Below are positions 48,069 to 58,726 of a stretch of DNA of 64,000 nt, in pieces (position 1 is the stretch's first letter; the number at the start of each line of letters is the position of its first letter). The notes beneath the pieces are model-generated. The model saw only the letters and a list, made by a program, of their open reading frames with translations. It did no database searches and had not been told where the DNA came from. Origin of the DNA: Prochlorococcus marinus CUG1438 (GTDB taxonomy: Bacteria; Cyanobacteriota; Cyanobacteriia; PCC-6307; Cyanobiaceae); contig JAEPLS010000001.1 of assembly GCA_017644325.1 (NCBI GenBank), positions 558,001 through 622,000 of the forward strand. Reading direction: 5' to 3'. The translations under genes were made by a program, and so were the position numbers.

Positions 48069-49268
48069 ATGCAAATTAGACGAACTAATCAAGGATTTAA
48101 TTTTGATAAGCATCCAGCTTTAGAGAAAGATATAGATCCAAAACAAAGAGCATGGATTGAAGTGAGTGGTAAAGCAATTGAGAAAAATGTAAGGCAGTTA
48201 AGATCAAAATTAAGTAAGAGTTGTCAATTTATGGCAGTTGTTAAAGCCGATGGATATGGACATGATGCAAAATTAGTATCCGAATATGCTATCAAAGGTG
48301 GAGCTTCTCAATTTGGAGTTGCCACCTTAAAAGAGGGTATTAAGCTTCGTTCTTCTGGAGTAAAAAAACCAATTCTCATACTTGGAAATCTTTATACAAA
48401 AAAGGATTTAATCATCGCTTTTAAAAATGATCTTATGCCAACTATTAGTAGTATAAGAGAATGTTTAATTTGCAATAATATTGGAAAGCATTATGGGTTG
48501 AAATTTTCCTTACACATCAAAGTTGATACTGGAATGTCAAGATTAGGATTTGAATGTAATAAATTTTTGCAGCAATTTGAAAAAATAAAATCTTTTGAAA
48601 ATATTACTATTGAGGGAATATATAGTCATTTATCATCTGCTGATGAAGACAACTCATTAGATTCAAAAAGTATTACACAATTGCAAAGACTCAAGTTTGA
48701 GGAATTATTAAACCAAATTAATATTGATAGAAATCAAGATATCAAGGTTCATTTAGCTAATTCTGCGGGAATGCTCATTAATAAGGATTTTCATTTTCAT
48801 ATGGTACGTGTTGGACTTGCTATGTATGGGTGTAGCCCTTTTGCAAAAATAGATAAAAATATATCGCTTAAACCAGCATTATTTTTGAAGGTCAAAGTTG
48901 CTTTTATAAGAAGTATTGATAAAGGTGTAAGTGTAAGTTATGGAGGAAAATTTGTAAGTAGAAGAAAAACTAAATTGGCAATATTAAGTATTGGTTACGC
49001 AGATGGAGTATCGAGGAATCTTTCAGGCAAAATAAAAGTTATCCATAATAATAAACTTTTTAACCAAGTTGGAGCTATAACTATGGATCAGATGATGGTT
49101 GACATAACAGGTTCTAATGACATTAAAATTGGAAGTACTATGTTATTACTTGGATCTGATGGAGATAAAACAATTTCTCCATGTGAATGGGCCAAAGAAT
49201 CTAATACTATACCTTGGGAAATTATTTGTTCTTTTAAAAATAGGTTACCAAGAGTTCAAGTTGATTAG
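48069..49268 (+). CDS. alr: Alanine racemase
   Basis: PLP enzyme making D-alanine for peptidoglycan. 399 residues. The PLP Lys lies in FMAVVKADGYGHDAKLV, the substrate/catalytic Tyr in GVSVSYGGKFVSRRK, with HIKVDTGMSRLGF and ITMDQMMVDITG in between and after. An N-terminal extension of about 25 residues (QIRRTNQGFNFDKH) precedes the barrel; the next in-frame ATG would fall inside the domain. Confidence 0.95.
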   Translation: MQIRRTNQGFNFDKHPALEKDIDPKQRAWIEVSGKAIEKNVRQLRSKLSKSCQFMAVVKADGYGHDAKLVSEYAIKGGASQFGVATLKEGIKLRSSGVKKPILILGNLYTKKDLIIAFKNDLMPTISSIRECLICNNIGKHYGLKFSLHIKVDTGMSRLGFECNKFLQQFEKIKSFENITIEGIYSHLSSADEDNSLDSKSITQLQRLKFEELLNQINIDRNQDIKVHLANSAGMLINKDFHFHMVRVGLAMYGCSPFAKIDKNISLKPALFLKVKVAFIRSIDKGVSVSYGGKFVSRRKTKLAILSIGYADGVSRNLSGKIKVIHNNKLFNQVGAITMDQMMVDITGSNDIKIGSTMLLLGSDGDKTISPCEWAKESNTIPWEIICSFKNRLPRVQVD

Positions 49269-49329
49269 ACGTTTCGATTAAATAAAAAATTTTGAATGTT
49301 TGCAAGAAAATTGATAATGTATAAGAATT

Positions 49330-49418
49330 GGAGAGGTGGCTGAGTGGTTGAAAGCGGCTCCCTGCTAAGGAGTTACAGGAGGTAACTTTTGTCGAGGGTT
49401 CGAATCCCTCCCTCTCCG
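49330..49418 (+). tRNA. trnS: tRNA-Ser (GCT)
   Basis: 89-nt class II tRNA: acceptor GGAGAGG/CCTCTCC, D arm GCTGAGTGGTTGAAAGC, anticodon loop CTGCTAA between CTCC... and GGAG, a long variable arm (TTACAGGAGGTAA) and T arm GAGGGTTCGAATCCCTC, discriminator G. CCA not encoded. Confidence 0.97.
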
Positions 49419-49450
49419 TAATTAATTTAGAGATTTTTTATTTTTGAATC

Positions 49451-50239
49451 TTAAAATTTGGCAAGATTAATGGAAATTAGGTCATAAATAGAATTTAGAA
49501 TTACTTCAGCGCCTGCATTTTTTAAATTTGTTTCGTATAAATTACGTTCTTTTAATCTAGACTTTAAATGTAAATGAGGAGGGGCTATTCCGATACTTAT
49601 GAATTTCTGAGACGGTATTTCTTTTCTAGCGTTGATAACTGTATTTATATCTGCAATAGTATCACCTACATATGCAATAGGAATATTAGATGGGCCAAGT
49701 TTATCTCCAACAAGTTTTCTTGATAACTTTATAAATCCATTTGGATCAGGCTTGTCAGGAGCATCCCCCATAGCTATTAATGGAGGTGATTTGAGTCCAA
49801 GTCTTTTTTCTAAAACAAATCTAGCAGAGGCAGGCTCTGCACCACTCACAAAACCCCAAATTATTCCATTGCTTCTTAATAAATCAAAAAACTCTTTATC
49901 AACTAATAAATCCTCATAGGTTATGAATCCAGACCAATTTTTACTATCTTTATTTGGATCGCCTCCAAAGTAAAATTCTTTAAAACACTTAACTATTAAC
50001 TCTCTTGAAGGTATTTCAAGAGACAAATTTTCCTTTTTTATATATCTTTTAATAAGCTCTAGACTTAAATCCCAGTCATTATTCCATATCCCTTCATTTT
50101 TTGCATTATCAATATCTATAAAACTAGGCTCCCATCCTGAAAATTTGTAAACTGTTTTTTTTAATGCAAGCCTATAACTATTTTCTACGCTACGTATTAC
50201 ACCATCGATGTCAAATAAAACTAGACCAGTATTTTTCAA
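49451..50239 (-). CDS. HAD-superfamily phosphatase
   Basis: 262 residues of the HAD subfamily IA group seen in cyanobacteria. Motif I VLFDIDGVIRSVENSYR, motif II WGFVSGAEPASARFVL, motif III Lys in APDKPDPNGF and motif IV AYVGDTIADINTVI are all present. The helical cap lies between residues ~18 and ~110. Substrate unknown; a phosphoglycolate-phosphatase-like or imidazoleglycerol-phosphate-linked role cannot be told apart. Confidence 0.85.
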   Translation of the reverse strand: MKNTGLVLFDIDGVIRSVENSYRLALKKTVYKFSGWEPSFIDIDNAKNEGIWNNDWDLSLELIKRYIKKENLSLEIPSRELIVKCFKEFYFGGDPNKDSKNWSGFITYEDLLVDKEFFDLLRSNGIIWGFVSGAEPASARFVLEKRLGLKSPPLIAMGDAPDKPDPNGFIKLSRKLVGDKLGPSNIPIAYVGDTIADINTVINARKEIPSQKFISIGIAPPHLHLKSRLKERNLYETNLKNAGAEVILNSIYDLISINLAKF

Positions 50240-50326
50240 TGAGTTTTCCTAATTCTTGCCTATAAAAGATTAGTATTCTTATTAAAAAAAAGCAAAGAAA
50301 AACATCCCATGATTTATTAATTAAAC

Positions 50327-52147
50327 TTAATTTTGTAAATATCCTCTAGGTGTAAGAAATATCTCATCTATTAACGTGGTTTGAGAATTCCCGATTATTA
50401 TTATTGATAACATATCTATTTCTTTAAAAGGAATGGTATTTAAAGTGCAAAATCTTTTGGATTGATTTTCTCTTCCTACTTGCCTAGCTATTAGAACGGG
50501 AGTATCCCCTTGCCTAGATTTTAAACACAGATCAATTGCACATTTTAGCTGCCAATTTCTTTCAACTGATTGAGGATTAAAAAAAGCTATTACAAAGTCA
50601 CCTATTAGAGCTCCTTCAATTCTTTTTTCTATGAGAGACCAAGGCGTTAATTTATCACTTAAACTTATTGAACAAAAGTCATTCATTAGTGGGGCTCCAC
50701 TTAACGCCGCCGCTAATTGAATACTACTTATACCAGGATGAACTTCAAAGTAAGGTCTAAATTCTTTTTTGATTTTTTGGACCAATTCTAAAAGTAAACC
50801 AGCCATGCCATAAAATCCAGATTCACCTGAAGAAATTAAGGCCACCTTTATTCCTTCCTCGGCTAGCTTGATTGCTTGACTGCATCTTTTTTTTTCTTCA
50901 GTAAGTTTACTTTCAATTAAAACCTGGTCACTTCTTTGTAAAGGTTTAATTAAATCTAAATACATTTTGTATCCAATCCAAACAGTAGATCTTGCAAGTG
51001 CCTTTCTTGAATCATTGGTTATAAAAGAGGTATCGCCAGGACCACTTCCGATAATGTGAATTTCGCCATTGGTTGGGTAATATTGATTTTTTGATTCGGC
51101 TATGGCAAAAGTTACTGCGCCAGATTTATTTGTTGGAAAATCTCTATTTTTAAAAATTATTTTTTCTTTTAATAATTTTGATTCTTTACCTGCTGCGAGT
51201 AAGCATGAAGCTTCTGCTACAGAAGGTGTACCAATTTCTTCTTGCACTATATTTGATGGATTAGGAACAATTATTTTTGAAAGATCATCTTTAGTAAAAA
51301 ACTTGATAGGCAAGTTTTTTTCTTCAGCAAGTTTTAAAATTCCTTTCTCATTTTTTTTTATATCAATAGTTGCAAATCCTGCAATTGAATGATGTGATAG
51401 ATTTCCCGACTCCAAAAAATTATTTAAAGAATTGGCTATCAATTCTTTGCTTGTATTTCTTTCACAACCAATGCCAATCCATAATACTGGAGGATGCCAA
51501 GTTGTTTTGTGATTCGCGAATATACTCACATGAAATGTTGATCCTGTTGTTTCAGATTCCTTTTCATTAATTTCAATAATATTCTCAGCTGATTCTGATG
51601 TTTTCCATAAATTACTACCAGATAGTTGTTTGCAAAATATCTTTTCGTTCTTCGATTGTTTTATCACCAGTTTTGACCAGTTTTTTATTGCACCAGATCT
51701 TTTCCACCCCCATTGATTACCGAATGAATCTAGATTTAGGTAGCTTTGATCATTTGAATTATTAGTTTCTATTATTTGACCTCCAAATAAATTAGAAATT
51801 TGAATTGCGATATTATGAGTTTCTGACTGATGTAGGCCAATTAAAGGCACTATTTTGGAACACTTTTTATCTATTACAATAACCCCTGGATCTTGATCTT
51901 TATGCGTTAAAAAAGGACTAATTAGTCTTACTGACGCACCAATTGATCCGATAAAAATTATTAAATCCAGTTCGGCCCATTTTTGAAGTAAAATTTCTCT
52001 AGGCTTTCTTATTTCCACCATCTGATTTTCTCTTACGTCATTTTTTGAGGAACTTGAAATATAAATCTCTTTAACAAATTCGGCTTTTTTAAGCCTTTTT
52101 AAAAGTTCACTTGAATTACTAGATAGACCTATTGCGATTCCTTTCAA
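50327..52147 (-). CDS. cobJ: CbiG-CobJ(CbiH) fusion, cobalamin biosynthesis
   Basis: 606 residues in two parts. Residues ~1-350 are CbiG, which opens the delta-lactone of cobalt-precorrin-5A (IIFIGSIGASVRLISPFLTH, WIGIGCERNTSKELI, IGTPSVAEASCLLAAG). Residues ~365-606 are CobJ/CbiH, the precorrin-3B C17-methyltransferase that contracts the ring (IHIIGSGPGDTSFITNDSRK, ISSGESGFYGMAGLL, VHPGISSIQLAAALSGAPLM). The fusion couples adjacent steps of the corrin pathway. Marine picocyanobacteria make pseudocobalamin by this route. No B12 riboswitch was recognised upstream. Divergent from psaA. Confidence 0.93.
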   Translation of the reverse strand: MKGIAIGLSSNSSELLKRLKKAEFVKEIYISSSSKNDVRENQMVEIRKPREILLQKWAELDLIIFIGSIGASVRLISPFLTHKDQDPGVIVIDKKCSKIVPLIGLHQSETHNIAIQISNLFGGQIIETNNSNDQSYLNLDSFGNQWGWKRSGAIKNWSKLVIKQSKNEKIFCKQLSGSNLWKTSESAENIIEINEKESETTGSTFHVSIFANHKTTWHPPVLWIGIGCERNTSKELIANSLNNFLESGNLSHHSIAGFATIDIKKNEKGILKLAEEKNLPIKFFTKDDLSKIIVPNPSNIVQEEIGTPSVAEASCLLAAGKESKLLKEKIIFKNRDFPTNKSGAVTFAIAESKNQYYPTNGEIHIIGSGPGDTSFITNDSRKALARSTVWIGYKMYLDLIKPLQRSDQVLIESKLTEEKKRCSQAIKLAEEGIKVALISSGESGFYGMAGLLLELVQKIKKEFRPYFEVHPGISSIQLAAALSGAPLMNDFCSISLSDKLTPWSLIEKRIEGALIGDFVIAFFNPQSVERNWQLKCAIDLCLKSRQGDTPVLIARQVGRENQSKRFCTLNTIPFKEIDMLSIIIIGNSQTTLIDEIFLTPRGYLQN

Positions 52148-52480
52148 ATCAGATAATACTATTCTTTATGATGAAATTATATACCGTCATAGCATTTAAA
52201 AATTTTCTGTGAAATATAAAAAAAAATTTAAGATATTTGTTTAAAATTTAAGCAAAAATACTCATAACTTAGTTATGGGCAAGAATTTAACAAAATATTC
52301 ATATAGTAACAATCATTAGAACATTTGTTACGTTAATGCATAACGAAAGAATCTTTGCCTTATTATTTTTGAAACGAATATCTAAAGTTACGGTAGATTC
52401 GTTTTCTTGAACATTATTATCAAAGATAAGTCCAAGATTCGATCAATCGGCTTTAATGTCAATTATTTTCGAGGTGCTAG
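52148..52480 (+). promoter_or_regulatory. psaA / CbiG-CobJ divergent regulatory region
   Basis: A 333-base gap without a credible gene. It holds three perfect inverted repeats: CATAAC-TTA-GTTATG (52263-52277), GTAACAA (52306-52312) with TTGTTAC (52325-52331), and CGTTA (52331-52335) with TAACG (52341-52345). The last two share the base at 52331. A good ribosome-binding site GAGGTG (52471-52476) precedes the psaA ATG. The pairs are likely regulator sites or mRNA leader stems; the exact HLR1 direct repeat for RpaB was not seen. Confidence 0.55.
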
Positions 52481-54784
52481 ATGACCATCAGCCCACCAGA
52501 AAGTGGAGAAAAAAACAAGAAAGTTTTGGAAGATCCTGTCAAGGCAGATCCAAGACCTATTGATTTTGCCAAATTAGATAAACCAGGTTTCTGGTCAAGT
52601 AAATTATCTAAGGGTCCAAAAACTACAACTTGGATCTGGAATTTGCATGCCGATGCACACGATTTTGATGTGCATACTGGCGATGCCGAAGAAGCAACAA
52701 GAAAAATCTTTTCAGCTCACTTTGGACATCTGGCAGTCATTTTCATATGGATGAGTGCTGCATTTTTCCATGGAGCTAGATTTTCTAATTACTCAGGTTG
52801 GTTAGCTGATCCAACCCATGTTAAACCCGGAGCTCAGCAAGTTTGGGCAATCGTAGGCCAAGAAATGCTCAATGCTGATCTAGGTGCTAACTATAACGGC
52901 ATACAAATCAGTTCAGGAATATTCCACATGTGGCGAGCATGGGGAATAACTAATGAAAGTGAACTTATGGCTTTGGCAATAGGTGCTGTAGTAATGGCTG
53001 CACTGATGCTTCATGCTGGAATTTTTCATTATCACAAAGCAGCTCCAAAAATGGAATGGTTCCAAGATATTGAGTCAATGCTTAACCACCACATAGCAGG
53101 TTTAGTTGGACTAGGATCATTAGCATGGGCTGGCCATTGTATTCATATCGGAGCTCCTACAGCGGCACTCTTAGATGCAATCGATGCAGGGACTCCGTTA
53201 GTAATTAATGGTAAAGAAATAGCAACTATTGCGGATATGCCTATGCCGCATCAATTATGTGATCCACAAATTATCGGACAAATTTTTCCAGGATTAGCAA
53301 GTGGTACAGGTAACTTCTTTAGTTTAAACTGGTTAGCTTTCTCAGACTTCCTTACTTTTAAAGGTGGACTTAACCCTGTGACAGGAAGCTTATGGATGAC
53401 TGATGTATCACATCATCATTTAGCTTTTGGTGTAATTGCAATTATTGGTGGTCATATGTATAGAACCAATTATGGTATTGGTCATAGTATGAAAGAAATA
53501 TTAGATTCACAACAAGGAGACCCAATATTATTCCCTGCTCCAAAAGGTCATCAAGGTCTTTTTGAGTTCATGGCAGAAAGTAGACATGCCCAGCTTGCTG
53601 TAAACCTAGCAATGCTTGGATCAATAAGCATACTTGTATCTCATCACATGTATGCAATGCCTCCATACCCATATATAGCTACGGACTATATGACAGTACT
53701 TGGATTATTTACACATCACATGTGGATAGGTGGATTATTCATAGTAGGTGCAGGTGCTCATGCAGGTATTGCAATGGTTAGAGATTACGATCCAGCAAAG
53801 CATATCGATAACGTATTAGACAGAATTCTTAAAGCAAGAGATGCCTTAATCAGTCACTTGAACTGGGTATGTATGTGGTTAGGATTCCATAGTTTTGGAC
53901 TCTATATTCACAACGATACTATGAGGGCTTTGGGTAGACCTCAAGACATGTTTAGTGATTCTGCAATCCAACTTCAGCCAATTTTTGCTCAATGGGTACA
54001 GAGTATTCAAGCATCTGCTGTTGGAACTTCTCTATTAGCAGGTACTGCTGAAGCTTTACCTCACAAAGCTTTAAGTGAAGTTTTTAATGGAAGTCTAGTA
54101 GAGGTTGGTGGAAAGGTTGCTATAGCTCCAATTCAATTAGGTACAGCTGATTTAATGATTCATCATATTCATGCTTTCCAAATTCACGTAACTGTTTTGA
54201 TACTTCTAAAAGGAGTACTTTACGCAAGAAGTTCAAGGTTGATTCCTGATAAAGCTTCTTTAGGATTTAGATTCCCTTGTGATGGTCCAGGAAGAGGTGG
54301 TACATGTCAAGTTTCATCATGGGATCACGTGTTCTTGGCTCTTTTCTGGATGTATAACTGTTTATCAATAGTTATTTTCCACTTCTCTTGGAAAATGCAG
54401 AGTGATGTTTGGGGACTTACTGGTGGTAATTTCGCACAAAGCTCCATTACTATTAATGGTTGGTTAAGAGATTTTCTTTGGGCGCAAGCTTCTCAAGTAT
54501 TAACAAGTTATGGCCAATCTATAAGCATGTACGGTTTGATGTTCTTAGGAGCTCACTTCATATGGGCATTTAGCTTAATGTTCCTCTTTAGTGGACGCGG
54601 GTATTGGCAAGAATTGTTCGAATCAATTGTTTGGGCACATAACAAACTTAAAGTTGCTCCAACCATTCAACCAAGAGCTTTATCTATTACTCAGGGTAGA
54701 GCAGTAGGTGTAACACACTTCCTTGTCGGTGGTATTGCTACCACATGGGCTTTCTTCCATGCTCGCCTTTTCGGCTTGGGCTAA
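52481..54784 (+). CDS. psaA: Photosystem I P700 apoprotein A1
   Basis: Reaction-centre core subunit, thylakoid membrane, 767 residues with eleven spans. Binds P700, A0, A1 and, with PsaB, cluster Fx through the two Cys of [18 protein letters not shown]. Many His ligands for chlorophyll are visible ([40 protein letters not shown]). psaB follows after 27 bases, one operon. Confidence 0.99.
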   Translation: MTISPPESGEKNKKVLEDPVKADPRPIDFAKLDKPGFWSSKLSKGPKTTTWIWNLHADAHDFDVHTGDAEEATRKIFSAHFGHLAVIFIWMSAAFFHGARFSNYSGWLADPTHVKPGAQQVWAIVGQEMLNADLGANYNGIQISSGIFHMWRAWGITNESELMALAIGAVVMAALMLHAGIFHYHKAAPKMEWFQDIESMLNHHIAGLVGLGSLAWAGHCIHIGAPTAALLDAIDAGTPLVINGKEIATIADMPMPHQLCDPQIIGQIFPGLASGTGNFFSLNWLAFSDFLTFKGGLNPVTGSLWMTDVSHHHLAFGVIAIIGGHMYRTNYGIGHSMKEILDSQQGDPILFPAPKGHQGLFEFMAESRHAQLAVNLAMLGSISILVSHHMYAMPPYPYIATDYMTVLGLFTHHMWIGGLFIVGAGAHAGIAMVRDYDPAKHIDNVLDRILKARDALISHLNWVCMWLGFHSFGLYIHNDTMRALGRPQDMFSDSAIQLQPIFAQWVQSIQASAVGTSLLAGTAEALPHKALSEVFNGSLVEVGGKVAIAPIQLGTADLMIHHIHAFQIHVTVLILLKGVLYARSSRLIPDKASLGFRFPCDGPGRGGTCQVSSWDHVFLALFWMYNCLSIVIFHFSWKMQSDVWGLTGGNFAQSSITINGWLRDFLWAQASQVLTSYGQSISMYGLMFLGAHFIWAFSLMFLFSGRGYWQELFESIVWAHNKLKVAPTIQPRALSITQGRAVGVTHFLVGGIATTWAFFHARLFGLG

Positions 54785-54811
54785 TTACCTGAACTTCACC
54801 TTTTTAATTCA

Positions 54812-57040
54812 ATGGCAACAAAATTTCCATCATTTAACCAGGGTCTAGCTCAGGACCCTACAACTCGACGAATATGGTACGGAATAGCTACCGCTCACGA
54901 CTTTGAAAGTCATGATGGTATGACCGAAGAAAAGCTTTATCAGAAGCTTTTCTCCACACATTTTGGTCATCTAGCAATAATCGCCCTTTGGGTAGCCGGT
55001 AACCTATTTCATATTGCTTGGCAAGGTAACTTCGAGCAATTTGTACTTGATCCAACTCACGTTCGTCCTATTGCTCATGCTATTTGGGATCCTCATTTTG
55101 GATCTGGTATCACAGAAGCAATGACACAAGCTGGAGCAAATGGACCAGTAAACATAGCTTACTCAGGTCTCTACCATTGGTGGTACACAATTGGAATGAG
55201 AACTAATGAGCAACTCTTCCAAGCTTCAATATTCATGAGTATTTTGGCTTGTTGGACTCTATTTGCTGGTTGGTTACACTTACAGCCAAAATTCAGACCT
55301 TCTCTAGCTTGGTTCAAAAATGCAGAGTCAAGATTGAATCATCATTTAGCTGTTTTATTTGGTTTTAGTAGTATCGCTTGGACAGGTCATTTGGTTCATG
55401 TTGCTATACCTGAATCAAGAGGACAACATGTAGGTTGGGATAACTGGTTAACTGTTCTTCCACACCCTGCAGGATTAGCTCCTTTCTTTACTTTAAACTG
55501 GGGAGCTTATGCCCAAAATCCTGATTCTTTAGATCAAGTATTCGGAACAGCTGAGGGAGCTGGAACAGCGATATTTACTTTCTTGGGTGGTCTTCATCCT
55601 CAAAGTGAAGCATTATGGCTTACCGATATTGCACACCATCATATTGCGATTGGAACAGTTTTTGTAATTGCTGGTCATATGTATAGAAATACTTTTGGTA
55701 TTGGTCATAGCCTCAAAGAAATTACAGAAGCTCATAATACAAGACATCCTAATGATCCTCATAAAGGTAGTTTTGGAATTAACCATGACGGAATATATGA
55801 AACTGTAAATAATTCATTACATTTCCAACTTGGACTAGCATTAGCATCACTTGGTGTAGCAACTTCTCTTGTAGCGCAACATATGGGTGCACTTCCCTCG
55901 TACGCTTTTATTGCCAGGGATTACACTACACAATCTGCTTTATATAGTCATCATCAGTACATAGCAATGTTCTTGATGGTTGGTGCCTTTGCACACGGAG
56001 CCATTTTCTTTGTAAGAGATTATGATCCAGAATTAAATAAAGATAATGTATTGGCAAGAGTTCTTGGGACAAAGGAAGCTTTGATCAGTCACCTAAGTTG
56101 GGTAACAATGTTGCTAGGATTCCACACCTTGGGAATTTATGTTCATAACGATGTTGTTGTAGCTTTTGGTAATCCTGAAAAGCAAATTCTAATTGAGCCA
56201 GTATTTGCTCAATTTGTACAGGCTGCTCAAGGTAAGATGATGTACGGCTTTAATGCTTTATTATCTGATCCTACAAGTTCAGCAAGCCTCGCTGCTAATT
56301 CATTACCAGGTAATCATTACTGGATGGATCTGATCAATAGACAAGATGCATTAAGTGCTTTCTTACCTATCGGTCCTGCAGATTTCTTAGTTCACCATGC
56401 TATCGCTTTAGGTCTTCATACAACAGCTTTAATTCTTATTAAAGGTGCACTTGATGCTAGAGGAACAAAATTAATTCCTGATAAGAAAGATTTAGGTTAT
56501 GCATTCCCTTGCGATGGACCTGGACGTGGAGGTACGTGTGATAGTTCATCTTGGGATGCTATGTATTTAGCTATGTTCTGGGCATTAAATTTACTAGCAT
56601 GGGTAACTTTCTACTGGCATTGGAAGCACCTGGCAATATGGCAGGGTAATGTAGCACAATTTAATGAATCAGGAACTTATCTAATGGGTTGGTTCAGAGA
56701 TTATCTCTGGTTGAACTCTGCTCAACTTATTAACGGATATAATCCATTCGGAGTAAATTCTTTATCTCCTTGGGCTTGGATGTTCCTATTCGGTCATTTA
56801 GTTTGGGCTACTGGTTTCATGTTCCTAATATCATGGAGAGGTTACTGGCAAGAATTAATTGAAACATTAGTTTGGGCACATCAGCGTACTCCAATAGCTA
56901 ATCTTGTTGGTTGGAGAGATAAGCCAGTTGCACTTTCAATTGTTCAGGCTAGATTAGTTGGACTCGCACATTTCACGATTGGAAACATTCTTACATTCGG
57001 TGCATTTGTTATTGCATCAACTTCAGGTAAGTTTGGTTAA
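54812..57040 (+). CDS. psaB: Photosystem I P700 apoprotein A2
   Basis: Partner of PsaA, 742 residues, eleven spans. The Fx loop reads [20 protein letters not shown]. Opening [19 protein letters not shown] and the end [19 protein letters not shown] are typical. A strong terminator follows 20 bases after the stop. Confidence 0.99.
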   Translation: MATKFPSFNQGLAQDPTTRRIWYGIATAHDFESHDGMTEEKLYQKLFSTHFGHLAIIALWVAGNLFHIAWQGNFEQFVLDPTHVRPIAHAIWDPHFGSGITEAMTQAGANGPVNIAYSGLYHWWYTIGMRTNEQLFQASIFMSILACWTLFAGWLHLQPKFRPSLAWFKNAESRLNHHLAVLFGFSSIAWTGHLVHVAIPESRGQHVGWDNWLTVLPHPAGLAPFFTLNWGAYAQNPDSLDQVFGTAEGAGTAIFTFLGGLHPQSEALWLTDIAHHHIAIGTVFVIAGHMYRNTFGIGHSLKEITEAHNTRHPNDPHKGSFGINHDGIYETVNNSLHFQLGLALASLGVATSLVAQHMGALPSYAFIARDYTTQSALYSHHQYIAMFLMVGAFAHGAIFFVRDYDPELNKDNVLARVLGTKEALISHLSWVTMLLGFHTLGIYVHNDVVVAFGNPEKQILIEPVFAQFVQAAQGKMMYGFNALLSDPTSSASLAANSLPGNHYWMDLINRQDALSAFLPIGPADFLVHHAIALGLHTTALILIKGALDARGTKLIPDKKDLGYAFPCDGPGRGGTCDSSSWDAMYLAMFWALNLLAWVTFYWHWKHLAIWQGNVAQFNESGTYLMGWFRDYLWLNSAQLINGYNPFGVNSLSPWAWMFLFGHLVWATGFMFLISWRGYWQELIETLVWAHQRTPIANLVGWRDKPVALSIVQARLVGLAHFTIGNILTFGAFVIASTSGKFG

Positions 57041-57060
57041 ATTTTTTCTTAAATAACTTT

Positions 57061-57089
57061 AATCACCACATTTGTGGTGATTTTTTTTT
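57061..57089 (+). terminator. Rho-independent terminator of psaAB
   Basis: A perfect 10-bp stem AATCACCACA / TGTGGTGATT with a TT loop, running into a T tract that ends at 57089. It is the clearest terminator in the window and should insulate the downstream glycosyltransferase from psaAB transcription. Confidence 0.92.
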
Positions 57090-57145
57090 GTTTAATTTTA
57101 ATGTTCTAAATTAAGTTAAAATTATATAAATATTATCAAATATAA

Positions 57146-58108
57146 ATGTCAGATATAAAACAATTAGTTTCTATTATTATCCCTGTTTTCAATGAAAGTG
57201 AGAGTATTGGTTTTTTATTAGATGAAGTTATAAATGTAATGTCATTTCATGAATTTAATTTTGAATTGATTGTTGTCAATGATGGTTCTAAGGATAAAAC
57301 TTATCAAGTATTGAAAGAACTAACTCCCAAAATTAAAGAATTGTCAGTAATTTCCCTTCGCAAAAATTACGGGCAAACTGCAGCCATGTCAGCTGGCTTT
57401 GATAATTCTAAAGGTGATATTATCATTACTTTGGACGGTGATTTACAGAATGATCCAAATGATATTCCTACATTAATTTCTGAAATTAATGATGGGTATG
57501 ATTTAATTTGTGGGTGGAGGTTTGATAGAAAAGATAAACTAATTAATAGAAAGATTCCATCAAAAATAGCAAACAAATTAATAGCTCATGTTACAGGTTT
57601 AAAGTTGCATGACTATGGATGCTCATTAAAAGCTTTTAAGAAAGAAATAATAGATGATATTAAGTTGTATGGTGAACTTCACAGGTTTTTGCCCGTTTTA
57701 GCAAATATTGAAGGTGCAAGAATCAAAGAAATTAAAGTAAATCATAGAAGCAGGCAATATGGATCTAGTAAATATGGAATTGATAGAACTTTTAGAGTTT
57801 TAATGGATTTACTAACTGTTTGGTTTATGACTAAATTTTTAACAAGACCTATGTATGGATTTGGTTTTGTTGGAATTATAAGTATTTTCATTAGCCTTGC
57901 GATGAGTTCTTATTTGATGGTCTTAAAAATAATGGGTGAGGATATTGGAAATCGTCCTTTGCTAATTTTTGCATTAATATTAGGTGTTGCTGGTGTTCAA
58001 TTATTTAGCTTTGGATTATTGAGCGAACTTTTAATTAGGACATATCATGAAAGTCAAGGTCGTCCAATTTATAGAATTAGATCAATAAGTAGTACTAATC
58101 AAAATTGA
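57146..58108 (+). CDS. Family 2 glycosyltransferase, DPM1/GtrB-like, membrane-anchored
   Basis: 320 residues. GT-A fold with VSIIIPVFNESESIGFLL at the N-terminus, VVNDGSKDKTYQVL, the metal-binding DGDLQNDPNDIPTL, and GASKYG-like RQYGSSKYGIDRTF. Two C-terminal membrane spans (residues ~232-258 and ~270-292) are typical of the dolichol- or undecaprenyl-phosphate glycosyltransferase group. It probably makes a polyprenyl-linked sugar for envelope glycans. It lies directly after the psaB terminator and needs its own promoter. Confidence 0.88.
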   Translation: MSDIKQLVSIIIPVFNESESIGFLLDEVINVMSFHEFNFELIVVNDGSKDKTYQVLKELTPKIKELSVISLRKNYGQTAAMSAGFDNSKGDIIITLDGDLQNDPNDIPTLISEINDGYDLICGWRFDRKDKLINRKIPSKIANKLIAHVTGLKLHDYGCSLKAFKKEIIDDIKLYGELHRFLPVLANIEGARIKEIKVNHRSRQYGSSKYGIDRTFRVLMDLLTVWFMTKFLTRPMYGFGFVGIISIFISLAMSSYLMVLKIMGEDIGNRPLLIFALILGVAGVQLFSFGLLSELLIRTYHESQGRPIYRIRSISSTNQN

Positions 58109-58112
58109 TTGT

Positions 58113-58493
58113 TTACTTGAACTTTCTTATTAATAGAGCCGAAATTTCAACGACTTCAGGAGAAATATCTCTTAGCCCTTTTCGTAAAATTGGTAATGTT
58201 GATTTATCAGCCAATTCTTCCGCAATTTTTAGTGCCTTTAATTTATTTTCTGTATTACCATTAAAAAGACTAAACATTTTATTTCTTTTAGAATTTTTAT
58301 AAAATACTGAGTACTTTTTTTCTTCGTGATAATATAAAAAACTATTTTTATTAGATGAAAATTCATTATTTTTGTTTGATTTAACAGAATAAAAATTTCT
58401 TTTATTTATTAATTTTTTAAAGCTTCTTTTTTTAAAAACTATAAGTAATATTCCTATTAAAATAATAAGTACAATTGCGAAAAAATTTATCAT
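58113..58493 (-). CDS. Small membrane-anchored protein with HEAT-like C-terminus
   Basis: 126 residues, not firmly recognised. One N-terminal span (FFAIVLIILIGILLIVFK) leads into a Lys/Asn-rich linker, then a C-terminal pair of helices, KLKALKIAEELADKSTLPIL and RDISPEVVEISALLIRK, resembling one HEAT repeat. Convergent with the glycosyltransferase (four bases between stops) and divergent from psaI. Confidence 0.55.
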   Translation of the reverse strand: MINFFAIVLIILIGILLIVFKKRSFKKLINKRNFYSVKSNKNNEFSSNKNSFLYYHEEKKYSVFYKNSKRNKMFSLFNGNTENKLKALKIAEELADKSTLPILRKGLRDISPEVVEISALLIRKFK

Positions 58494-58585
58494 GTAAAAA
58501 GTTAATAATTTTTATATCATCCAGTAATAAAATTAACACTATTTCGCAGTTAAATACTAAAGTGTTTAAAGATGTTTAAAGAACT

Positions 58586-58699
58586 ATGCCATCTGATTTA
58601 CCAAGTCTTTTACCTTCCATTTTTGTTCCATTAATTGGTATAGCAATGCCTGCTGTTTTTATCGTATTGATTGGAAGATTAATTACAGCAACTGAATAA
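58586..58699 (+). CDS. psaI: Photosystem I subunit VIII (PsaI)
   Basis: 37 residues, essentially one membrane span: PSDLPSLLPSIFVPLIGIAM then PAVFIVLIGRLITATE. Helps hold PsaL in the PSI complex. Located 27 bases before psaL on the same strand, the usual cyanobacterial arrangement. Confidence 0.93.
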   Translation: MPSDLPSLLPSIFVPLIGIAMPAVFIVLIGRLITATE

Positions 58700-58726
58700 A
58701 TTATCAACTACTAAATTATTAAAAAA

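Noticed and set aside
52336-52410. 24-codon ORF upstream of psaA
   Set aside because: No ribosome-binding site, no recognisable protein, and it overlaps an inverted repeat; likely chance.
50327-52480. Cobalamin riboswitch upstream of CbiG-CobJ or CobO
   Set aside because: No B12-box-like element could be recognised on the appropriate strand.
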